Below, piece after piece: positions 25,395 to 33,900 of a DNA stretch of 64,000 bases (position 1 is the first letter of the stretch; the number at the start of each line of letters is the position of its first letter). Made by a program: the position numbers and the translations under genes. The notes under the pieces were generated by a model. It was given only the letters and a program-made list of their open reading frames with translations. It searched no databases and was not told the DNA's origin. This DNA is from Rhodoferax sp. GTDB lineage: Bacteria > Pseudomonadota > Gammaproteobacteria > Burkholderiales > Burkholderiaceae_C. The DNA lies in contig JACKLL010000014.1 of the NCBI GenBank assembly GCA_024235935.1, forward strand, positions 1 through 64,000, given 5' to 3'.

Positions 25395-25423
25395 TTGACC
25401 GCCCCCGTTGTGCACCGTAGTAT
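25395..25423 (+). promoter_or_regulatory. Sigma70-like promoter for the type I secretion operon
   Basis: A TTGACC hexamer at 25395..25400 and TAGTAT at 25418..25423 are separated by exactly 17 bases, close to the sigma70 consensus. They lie about 57 bases upstream of the ABC exporter gene. It is the best promoter-like pair in this intergenic region, recognised by eye only. Confidence 0.55.
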
Positions 25424-25479
25424 CTTTGCGCCAGATACGCGGTGGATGCAGCAACAAGCCTTTTTGAAAGGGCGACAGC

Positions 25480-27816
25480 ATGGGGATGGCAGCGTCGGTG
25501 GTGGGGGCGTCGGTGCAGCGCGCGAGCGGCACCATGGCGCGTGCGGGCTCGGTGGCGGCAACCCGTCGGGGCGCATCCACGGTGGTGCACTCCGGTGCGC
25601 TGGCCGCTCTTTGCACGGTGGCCCGGCTGCACCAGGTTGCCGCCGATCCCGAGACCTTGCGGCACCGCCTGGGACTGGCGCCCAATGAGCCCCTGGACGT
25701 CGATGACCTGCTGCGCGCAGCGCAGTTGCTGGGCCTGAGGGCGAAGCGGATCCGCTCCCGCATCGAACGGCTGGTGCAGACACCCTTGCCGGCATTGGCG
25801 CTGATGCAGGCTGGCTCAGATTCTGCGGCCAGCGACGCCGGCCTGCAGGTCAAGGTGCTGGCCCAGTGCGACGGGCGCCGCGTGCTGGTGATGGGGGCGC
25901 GGGCCGGGGAGGCGGCGCGCGTCGAGCCGGGAGATGCACGGCGGGACTTGCCGGGTGGTGTCCCCCAGATCGAGCCGCTCGAGGTCTTCGCCGCCCAGTG
26001 GACCGGTGCGCTGATCCTGATCAGCAGCCGCGCCAGTCTGGCTGGCGAACTGGCACGCTTCGACTTTGCCTGGTTCGTACCCGCGCTGGTGAAATACCGC
26101 CGCCTGCTGGGCGAAGTACTGCTGGTGTCCTTCGTGCTGCAGTTGCTGGGCCTGGTCAGTCCGCTGTTTTTCCAGGTGGTGATGGACAAGGTGCTGGTGC
26201 ACCGGGCCATGAGCACGCTCGACGTGCTGGTGATCGGTCTGCTGGTGGTGGTGGTGTTCGAGAGCGTGCTGTCGGGCGTGCGCGGCTTCGTGATGAGCCA
26301 CACCACGAGCAGGATCGATGTGGAGCTGGGAGCGCGCTTGTTTCGCCACCTGGTTTCCTTGCCGCTGGCGTATTTCCAGGCGCGGCGGGTCGGCGATTCG
26401 GTGGCGCGGGTCCGGGAGCTGGAGAACATTCGCCAGTTCCTGACTGGCAATGCGTTGACGGTCGTGCTGGACCTGGTGTTCTCCATCGTGTTCCTGGCGC
26501 TGATGGCCTGGTACAGCCTGCCCCTGACGGCCGTGGTCGTGGTGAGCCTGCCAATGTACTTCCTGCTCAGTCTGGCCGTCACGCCAGTCCTGCGCCGGCG
26601 GCTGGATATCAAGTTCGCACGGGGCGCCGAGAACCAGGCGATGCTGGTCGAAACCATCACCGGCATCCAGACGGTGAAGGCGGCGGCGCTCGAGCCGGGC
26701 TTCGCGCGCCGCTGGGACCGGCAGCTGGCGGCCTACGTGCAGGCGAGCTTTCGCACCCAGTGGCTGGCCAGCCTGGCCCATGAGGCGGTGAACCTGATCG
26801 GCAAGCTCGGCAATGCCTGCACGCTGTGGTTCGGCGCCCATCTGGTCATGGACAACAGCCTGACCGTCGGACAGTTCGTGGCGTTCACGATGTTCGCGCA
26901 GCGGGTGGCCCAGCCGATCATGCGCATGGCACAGCTGTGGACCGATTTTCAGCAGACCGGCGTGTCGGTGGCGCGCCTGGGCGACATCCTCAACAGCCAA
27001 CCCGAGTCAGGCAACAGCAGTGCGCTGCAACTGCCGCCGATCAAGGGCCGCATCACGCTGGATCAGTTGCGGTTTCGCTATCGGCCGGACATGCCCCCTG
27101 TCCTGAACGGTGTGAGCCTGGACGTGCGTGCCGGCGAATGCATCGGTATCGTGGGTCGCTCCGGTTCAGGCAAGAGCACGCTGACCAAGCTGGTGCAGCG
27201 CCTGTACGCGCCGGAGGGCGGGCGCGTGCTGGTCGACGGCGTCGACATCAGCCTGATCGACGCGGCCCAGTTGCGGCGCCAGATCGGCGTGGTGCTGCAG
27301 GAGAATTTGCTGTTCAACCGCAGCATCCGCGAGAACATCGCGATTGCCGACCCGGCCGCGCCCTTGGCTGCGGTGGTTCGCGCGGCGCAGCTCGCCGGGG
27401 CGCATGACTTCATCGGCAGCCTGCCGCAGGCCTACGATACGCCGGTCGGCGAGCAGGGCAGCAGTCTGAGCGGTGGCCAGCGCCAGCGGATCGCGCTGGC
27501 CCGGGCCCTGTTCACCGAGCCGCGCATCCTGATCCTGGACGAGGCCACCAGTGCGCTGGACTATGAAAGCGAGGCCATCATCCAGCGCAACATGGCGCAG
27601 ATCTGCCGAGACCGTACGGTGCTGGTGATTGCCCATCGATTGAGCGCGGTGCGCCGTGCCGACCGCATCGTGGTCATGGACCAGGGCGCCATTGTCGAGG
27701 TCGGGTCGCATGACGAACTGCTCGCGCGCAGTGGCAGTCTGTACCGGCACCTGTGGCGCATGCAGGACGGCGGCGCAGTCGTGGACGCCGACGGGGACGA
27801 GGCAGTGCAGCCATGA
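25480..27816 (+). CDS. Type I secretion ABC exporter with C39-like N-domain (HlyB/RtxB type)
   Basis: A 778-residue inner-membrane exporter. After about 35 residues it has a C39-like domain (LAALCTVARLHQVAADPETLRH) that lacks the usual catalytic pattern, as in HlyB, where it binds unfolded substrate. Six membrane helices follow (from about residue 205), then an ATPase with Walker A GRSGSGKST near 560, signature LSGGQRQR near 662 and Walker B ILILDEATSALD. It overlaps the HlyD-type gene by four bases. Its probable substrate is the RTX protein encoded at 30954..36464. No TolC gene is nearby. A second in-frame ATG lies two codons downstream. Confidence 0.93.
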   Translation: MGMAASVVGASVQRASGTMARAGSVAATRRGASTVVHSGALAALCTVARLHQVAADPETLRHRLGLAPNEPLDVDDLLRAAQLLGLRAKRIRSRIERLVQTPLPALALMQAGSDSAASDAGLQVKVLAQCDGRRVLVMGARAGEAARVEPGDARRDLPGGVPQIEPLEVFAAQWTGALILISSRASLAGELARFDFAWFVPALVKYRRLLGEVLLVSFVLQLLGLVSPLFFQVVMDKVLVHRAMSTLDVLVIGLLVVVVFESVLSGVRGFVMSHTTSRIDVELGARLFRHLVSLPLAYFQARRVGDSVARVRELENIRQFLTGNALTVVLDLVFSIVFLALMAWYSLPLTAVVVVSLPMYFLLSLAVTPVLRRRLDIKFARGAENQAMLVETITGIQTVKAAALEPGFARRWDRQLAAYVQASFRTQWLASLAHEAVNLIGKLGNACTLWFGAHLVMDNSLTVGQFVAFTMFAQRVAQPIMRMAQLWTDFQQTGVSVARLGDILNSQPESGNSSALQLPPIKGRITLDQLRFRYRPDMPPVLNGVSLDVRAGECIGIVGRSGSGKSTLTKLVQRLYAPEGGRVLVDGVDISLIDAAQLRRQIGVVLQENLLFNRSIRENIAIADPAAPLAAVVRAAQLAGAHDFIGSLPQAYDTPVGEQGSSLSGGQRQRIALARALFTEPRILILDEATSALDYESEAIIQRNMAQICRDRTVLVIAHRLSAVRRADRIVVMDQGAIVEVGSHDELLARSGSLYRHLWRMQDGGAVVDADGDEAVQP

Positions 27817-29315
27817 GCCCGTGGATGCATGGCATCTCGGACCGCATGCGCGCCTGGGCAGAGCTGTGGACGCGCCACGCGGTGGTTGCCCGCGAAGCCT
27901 GGCGCAGGCGCGACGCGTTGCAGGGGCCGCACCGCAGCCCCGACGAACTCGCCTTCCTGCCGGCTGCCCTGCAGTTGCAGCAGACGCCGGTCCATCCTGC
28001 ACCCCGGCTGGCCGCCGGTCTGCTGATCCTGCTGATCGCGCTGGCTCTGCTGTGGGCCTGTCTGAGCGAAGTCGATGTGGTGGCCGTCGCCACCGGGCGC
28101 ATCATCGTCGGACAACGGACCAAGACCATACAACCGCTGGAGCGCAGCGTGGTGCAGCGCGTGCTGGTGAGCGATGGTGACCGCGTGCAAGCCGGCCAGG
28201 CGCTGGTCGAACTGGATCCGACCACGGCCTATGCGGACCGGCGCAACGTGGGCGAGCAGCTGAAGGCGGCGCAGTCGGAATGGCTGCGGTCACGTTGGCT
28301 GCTACAGGCATTGCAGGCGCCAGAGCCGCAGCCGCAGGGGCCGTTGTCGCCACTGTTGCAGCGGGCGCCGCTCGCAGTGGACGCCGTCGACGCGGCATCC
28401 GACTGGCGTGCCGACGAGTGGCAGACACTGCAGGACCAGCTGGCTACGGAGTGGCGCGACATCCAGGCCCGGCTGGCCCGCTCGGACGCCGAGATGCGCC
28501 GTCGCCGTGCCGAGATGGCCACCGGCCGGGAAGTGCTGGCCAAGCTGGTGTCGACCCTGCCGCTGGTGCGCAAGCGCGAACAGGATTTGCTGGCCTTGGT
28601 GGCGCAAGGATTCGTCGCCCCCCATGCCGGGCAGGATCGCACCCGCGAGCGCATCGAGATGGAGCGCGACCTCGAAACCCAGCATGCGCGGCTGCAGGAA
28701 GCCGATGCCGCCCTGGCGGAGAGCGTCACTGGCAAAAGCGCCTATGTGGCCGAAACCCGGCGCCAGCTGGCCGAGCGCATGGCGCAGGCGGGGCTGCGCC
28801 TGCAACAGGCCCGGCAGGAACACGCCAAGGCCGTGCAGCGGGAAAAGCTGACGGTTCTGACGTCCCCCGTGGCCGGCACCGTTCAGCAACTGGCTGCACA
28901 CACCGTCGGTGGCGTGGTCACCGAGGCCCAGGTGCTGATGGTCATCGTGCCCGACGACTTCGAGAAGGGCGAGGTGATTGCCGAGGTGGTGCTGGAGAAC
29001 AAGGACATCGGATTCGTTCGCAGCGGCCAGAGCGCCGAAGTCAAGCTCGAGACCTTTTTGTTCACCCGATACGGAACCATTCCGGCCCGCGTGCAGCAGG
29101 TCAGTGCCGATGCGGTCAACGACGAGCAACGGGGTGCCATTTTTCCGGCCCGGCTGCAACTGGGTCGCAAAACCATTGGTGTCGACGGTAGGCAGATTCG
29201 TCTGAGTCCGGGCATGAATCTGTCGGCAGAAATCAAGACCGGGCATAGGCGCGTCATTGAATACCTGCTGAGTCCGATCCAGAAGGCGGGGGGCGAGAGC
29301 TTGCGGGAGCGATGA
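27813..29315 (+). CDS. HlyD-family membrane fusion protein of type I secretion
   Basis: A 500-residue periplasmic adaptor joining the ABC exporter to an outer-membrane TolC-type channel. It has a cytoplasmic N-terminus of about 65 residues, one membrane segment (LLILLIALALLWACL, about 70-86) and the lipoyl half-motif VSDGDRVQAGQALVELD. A long alpha-helical hairpin rich in Arg/Glu/Leu follows, then the second lipoyl half TSPVAGTVQQL and the C-terminal beta domain ending GMNLSAEIKTGHRRVIEYLLSP, which is typical of HlyD. Its ATG overlaps the exporter stop, so the two are cotranslated. Confidence 0.94.
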   Translation: MSPWMHGISDRMRAWAELWTRHAVVAREAWRRRDALQGPHRSPDELAFLPAALQLQQTPVHPAPRLAAGLLILLIALALLWACLSEVDVVAVATGRIIVGQRTKTIQPLERSVVQRVLVSDGDRVQAGQALVELDPTTAYADRRNVGEQLKAAQSEWLRSRWLLQALQAPEPQPQGPLSPLLQRAPLAVDAVDAASDWRADEWQTLQDQLATEWRDIQARLARSDAEMRRRRAEMATGREVLAKLVSTLPLVRKREQDLLALVAQGFVAPHAGQDRTRERIEMERDLETQHARLQEADAALAESVTGKSAYVAETRRQLAERMAQAGLRLQQARQEHAKAVQREKLTVLTSPVAGTVQQLAAHTVGGVVTEAQVLMVIVPDDFEKGEVIAEVVLENKDIGFVRSGQSAEVKLETFLFTRYGTIPARVQQVSADAVNDEQRGAIFPARLQLGRKTIGVDGRQIRLSPGMNLSAEIKTGHRRVIEYLLSPIQKAGGESLRER

Positions 29316-29370
29316 GTGGGTGAGTGAGTCAGTGAATCCATGAATGAAGGATGGATGAATGAATGATTGG
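29311..29370 (+). repeat. Degenerate GTGA/ATGA tetranucleotide tract
   Basis: Immediately after the HlyD-type gene the sequence is dominated by 4-base units such as GTGA, ATGA and GAAT for about 60 bases. It includes the HlyD stop codon region. The units are imperfect, so high-rate slippage is not obvious. It marks the boundary between the secretion pair and the cargo genes. Confidence 0.5.
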
Positions 29371-29450
29371 GATATTCGAATGGCCGGACCCACAGATAGG
29401 TATTGAGACAGACGAAAGACCAGCATCAAACCAGTCACAGGGGAGGCTCC

Positions 29451-30215
29451 ATGATCATGCAACTGAATGAAAATGAACGGCTTGGCATTCGCTGCCCGCA
29501 CCATTGGCGGTCGCCCATGCGTCGCAGCAAACGCATGGCCATCACCCTGGTTTGGGCGTTGGTCTTGGCCTCTCTGGGCGCGTCCACTGCCTGGGCTGTC
29601 CCCTATGGAAATCACGATGTCCGGCAGTTGGTGGTGCCTGCGTCGAAGCCTGGCGCTGGCGGCTCGTTCAACCTGGCCTACTTTGACCGCATGTTGTCGG
29701 ACCTGTCGGCGCATGCAGGCAACTACCCGCCGCAATTCGATTCGCCCGGTGACATGCAGCGCGCACAACGTGATACGCGCCAATTGATGGGCATGCTCCA
29801 TGCAGCATTCGGAAAGTCTCCGCCCGACGCATTGCTGCTGCGCATGGCCGCCCTGGGTTCCATCGGTCATAACCTGGAGATAACCGGCGGGGCCGAATTT
29901 GCGCAGACCCATTTTGAGCGCGCGCTGCGTGCCAACGCCGACGATCCATTGGTCAACTACCACTACGGCAGCTTCCTGGCCGGCAGCGCGCGCCCGAGAG
30001 AAGCCCTGCCTTATCTGCAAAAGGCCCGAGACAAGGGCGTGACACCTGCTCTTTATGCGATCGGTTTGGCGCAGCTCAGTCTGGGCGACAAGTCGTCAGC
30101 GCTGGCGGCACTCAACGAATACATGAAGCGGAACCCATCGGATCAGCGGGTCCGGGGGCTGGTTGACGCGATTCGGGGTGGGAAGTTGGAGATTCAGGTT
30201 GGGAGGGTGAAATAG
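29451..30215 (+). CDS. Secreted TPR-repeat protein
   Basis: A 254-residue protein with a long N-terminus and a signal-like segment (MAITLVWALVLASLGASTAWA, about 29-49; the cut probably follows AWA). The second half contains tetratricopeptide-type helical pairs, for example AQTHFERALRANADDPLVNYHYG, ALPYLQKARDKGV and IGLAQLSLGDKSSALAAL. GGGGAGG lies six bases before ATG 29451, fixing the start. TPR proteins mediate protein contacts, and the position between the exporter genes and the RTX gene suggests a periplasmic helper for secretion or assembly. The exact function is unknown. Confidence 0.75.
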   Translation: MIMQLNENERLGIRCPHHWRSPMRRSKRMAITLVWALVLASLGASTAWAVPYGNHDVRQLVVPASKPGAGGSFNLAYFDRMLSDLSAHAGNYPPQFDSPGDMQRAQRDTRQLMGMLHAAFGKSPPDALLLRMAALGSIGHNLEITGGAEFAQTHFERALRANADDPLVNYHYGSFLAGSARPREALPYLQKARDKGVTPALYAIGLAQLSLGDKSSALAALNEYMKRNPSDQRVRGLVDAIRGGKLEIQVGRVK

Positions 30216-30404
30216 CTCAACGGATTGATGGAGCTACTGTTGGCTCTATTTGAATTGGATAAATTTGCGTCTTCATTTTCAATAAATGTCGACAGCTTAA
30301 GTTCTCTCTAGATGATTTGCAGAGGCAACGTTGCAGGTTAACGTGACGTGATGCGATGGATTCCATCAAGCTGCTTTTGGTTACGTATGTCTTAAATTAA
30401 GATT

Positions 30405-30932
30405 ATGGAAATGACATATCAATCGATCTTGCGAATGGTCGTGCTATTTGTCTGTGCGATGGTCAATGTGGCATGTGATGGTCACAATGCAACGCAGTCG
30501 CCACCAATACGCCTCAAATTCGATCTTAGCAATCCAACTGAGAAGTTGGAAGTAGTCTTTAAGGTTATTGAGTTTAGAAATTATTCACTTGGGTTTGAAA
30601 TTTTGCTTGCCAAGGAAAACCAACATGACAATGAAAAAATTAGAGAAAGTATTCTTAGGGCTGCAAATTCCCAGAATTCAACCCCAATTCAAATTGTTGT
30701 AGAAATAGTATCGCTTGAGTCAGGCGGCAAAGTGAAAGAAAAAACATACTCGGAGTTGAAACTCTTGGCTTGGGGGCGATCTGGGTTCAATGTTGAAATG
30801 GATCAAATTCAATTGCGGCCGGGAGCATATCGAGTGTCGCTTCGAAATCTACACCCTCTCGAATCATTTCAGTCAGTTGCGACATATTTTGCCTCCAGTT
30901 ATCCCCAAAAAGCAAAACCAATAGCTGAGTAA
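30405..30932 (+). CDS. AT-rich DUF5625-like exported protein, candidate immunity protein
   Basis: A 175-residue protein with an N-terminal export signal (MVVLFVCAMVNVACDG). The Cys in VNVAC could be lipidated, but the lipobox is weak (Asn at -3) and Asp follows the Cys. The mature part, with KVIEFRNYSLGFEILL, PIQIVVEIVSLES and QIQLRPGAYRVSLRNLHPL, resembles my memory of DUF5625 proteins. The gene is strikingly AT-rich: one 60-base line (30541) has 18 G+C, against 38 at 31681. It ends 21 bases before the RTX gene, whose first 600 bases are similarly AT-rich. By analogy with polymorphic toxin loci it may be the immunity protein for that toxin domain; this is inference. Confidence 0.7.
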   Translation: MEMTYQSILRMVVLFVCAMVNVACDGHNATQSPPIRLKFDLSNPTEKLEVVFKVIEFRNYSLGFEILLAKENQHDNEKIRESILRAANSQNSTPIQIVVEIVSLESGGKVKEKTYSELKLLAWGRSGFNVEMDQIQLRPGAYRVSLRNLHPLESFQSVATYFASSYPQKAKPIAE

Positions 30933-30953
30933 TGTATTAATTTTGGAGTTATT

Positions 30954-33900
30954 ATGCCAACAATGACAATTCATATGGCTGCGGCAGGAACCCCATTGCA
31001 AGGTGGGGAGACGTCAATCCTTGGGCATATATGGTATTCAATTGATGATGGTTCGGGTAGTAAGCCGAAAAGTTTTGGGTTTGCCCCCAAATTTGACGCA
31101 ACGGGTATTTCGCGAGCTTTTGGGCAAGGCCAAGTTTACAATTCAGACACTGATTATTATTTAAACACTGATCCCGAAAGGCCAATTCAGACCATCACAG
31201 TTGAAGTTTCAGATTATGAGTATGAAGTGCTTTTGCGGTTTGGTCAGAATCCTGCAGCTCATGGGTTTAATGACTTCTATAATGGATTATCAAATAACTG
31301 TATTGATTTCATTTGGCAAGCTCTTCATGTTGCAGGTTTCAACAAGAATAGGTTTGAAGGTGCTTTGTTTCCTACGCAGAACACTTCGGCAATAATTGAC
31401 ATTTGGGGTGAAATACAGCAGTCTGTAATTCCGGGGTGGACTACAAAGATCACATTCGATTGGGATGGAAAGCCCACATTTATTCCAATGTGCGTCCCAG
31501 GCCGCACTCGAATTAGCTCTTCAACAAGACTCAAATACCTTGAGGCGGTTTCAAATCGGCCACCAGTTCCCCGTGACCCCCTCGCCATCGACCTCGACGG
31601 CGATGGAATCGAAACCGTCGGTTTTGCGGCTACCCCCATTCTTTTCGACCACAACGCCGACGGCATCAAGACCGGTACTGGCTGGGTCAAGGTGGACGAT
31701 GCCTGGCTGGTGCTGGACCGCGACGGCAATGGACTGATTGACTCCGGGCGGGAATTGTTCGGGGTCGACACGCTGCTGTCGGGGACGCCCGGGGTCGATG
31801 CCGTCTATGCGCGTTCGGGCTTCGAGGCCCTGCGTGCTCTCGATACGGGAAGCGGGACGCCGGGGTCGCTGGGTGCCGGCGACAACATCTTCAATGCCGA
31901 CGACAGTGCGTTCAGCCAGGTGCGGTTGTGGCAAGACCTCAACCAGGATGGCGTCAGCCAGGGCAATGAGTTGTTCACCTTGGCCCAGAAGGGTATCCGA
32001 AGCATTTCGCTGGTGTCCAGCGATGTCAGCATCAACCTGGGCAATGGGAATACGGTCAGTGGCACTGCGGTGGTGACGCGTGCCAATGGTGTTGATACCG
32101 TTGCCGGAACCGTTGCCGTCAGCACTGAGACCCGTGCTGCAAATCTCAACTTGGGTGTCAATCCTTTCCATCGCGAGTTCGCGACCTCGATTGCATGGTC
32201 GGAACTGGCGCAGGGCCTGCCGGACATGGAGGGCAGCGGCTGGGTGCGAGACCTGCGCGAGGCCATGAGCCTGGGCACCATTGCAGGTGAAGCTCTGGCA
32301 GAACTCGTGCAGGCGTTTGCAGCGGCCACGACGCGGGATGCGCAGTTGTCCATGGTGGATGAAATCCTGCGCCTGTGGGCGCAAACCAATCAGATTCATG
32401 CCCTGGGATCCGCGGATGATCCTCATCGGCGTTTTGTTCTGGCAGGCAACCCCGCAACATCCGCCATGTTGCAGCGTGCCGTTCCCGTGCTGGAAGTGTT
32501 CAACGGGCAGCTGGTTTCGGACGCCGGTATGCAGGCTCCGGCAATGGGGATGGGGAGCGATGGACAGGCGGTCGCCACGTTCTCGCTGTTTGGTGCGCAG
32601 GCAGCTCTGATGCTCGAGTCGTATGCAATCTTGCGCGAATCGGTGTACGGGGCACTTGCGTTGCAGACGCGGCTGAACGAATACCTGAACGCGGTGGACC
32701 TGGTCATCGATGCCTCTGGCCTTCGTTTTGATCCGGCCGGCCTGGATGCGCTGCTCGAGCAGCGGCGAATCGCCAGTCCGCGGGATGCGATTTGGGATCT
32801 GGTGGATCTCGTTCGCCATGCATCATCGCCGCTGGCGGTCGTGAACTACGACGCGACAGAAAAGCTGTCGCAATGGGTTCACGATTTGCCTGGCGATGCA
32901 GCCCTGCGGGCCGAACTGGCGGCCGGCGACATCTTCGTTGCGTCGGCTGGCCCGGCAGGTACATCGCGGCACGACATTTATCTTGGTGATGGTGGCAACA
33001 ACAGTTTCGATGCGGCGGGGGGCGACGATATCGTCTTCGGTGGCAACGGGAACGACCATTTGTCGGGCGGCAATGGCAACGACACGTTGGACGGCGGCGC
33101 CGGCAACGACACGATGAATGGAGGTCCAGGCAACAACGTCTATGTGTTCGGCCCGGGCGATGGACAGGACGTGATCGAGTACTACTCCGACGCGACACCC
33201 GGCAAGTTCAACCTGCTGCGCTTCAAGCCAGGCATCACGCCAGACCAGATCATCGCCCGCCGGGTGTTCGATGCGGCGTTCATCCGATCGGATCCGAACA
33301 ATGCGCAGTATGCGGCGCTGGAACTCAGCATCGCTGGCACGACGGACAAGGTCACGGTGCGCGGCGTGTTCGACTACGACAACCCGGCCAATGTGTACAA
33401 CCCGCTGCAGGGCATCGAGTTCGCTGACGGCACGGTCTGGGGGCTGGCCGAGATCGTCGCGCGAACCTTGCAGTCGAGCGACGGCGCCGATGCCCTGCGC
33501 GGTACACCCGATGCCGACGTCATCCGCGGTGGCAGCGGCAACGACACCTTGGGGGGCGGTGCTGGCAATGACACGCTGTTTGGCGACGCTGGCAATGATG
33601 CCATCGCTGGCGACGGCGGAGACGATCTCATCGATGGTGGGGACGGTGACGACAACCTGTCCGGCGGCGATGGCAATGACGTGCTTTACGGGGGTTCGGG
33701 CGCCGACACGCTGTCCGGCTGGAATGGCGCGGACATTCTGGAGGGGGGTACGGGCAACGACAGGCTCGACGGCGGCCTGGGCAACAACGTCTACCTGTTC
33801 GGCCCGGGCGATGGGCAGGACGTGATCGAGTACTACACCGACGCGACACCCGGCAAGTTCAACCTGCTGCGCTTCAAGCCAGGTATCACGGCAGACCAGA

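Noticed and set aside
30405..30932. Small exported protein as a T6SS or Rhs component
   Set aside because: No VgrG, PAAR, Rhs or T6SS structural gene is in the window; the exporter present is type I.
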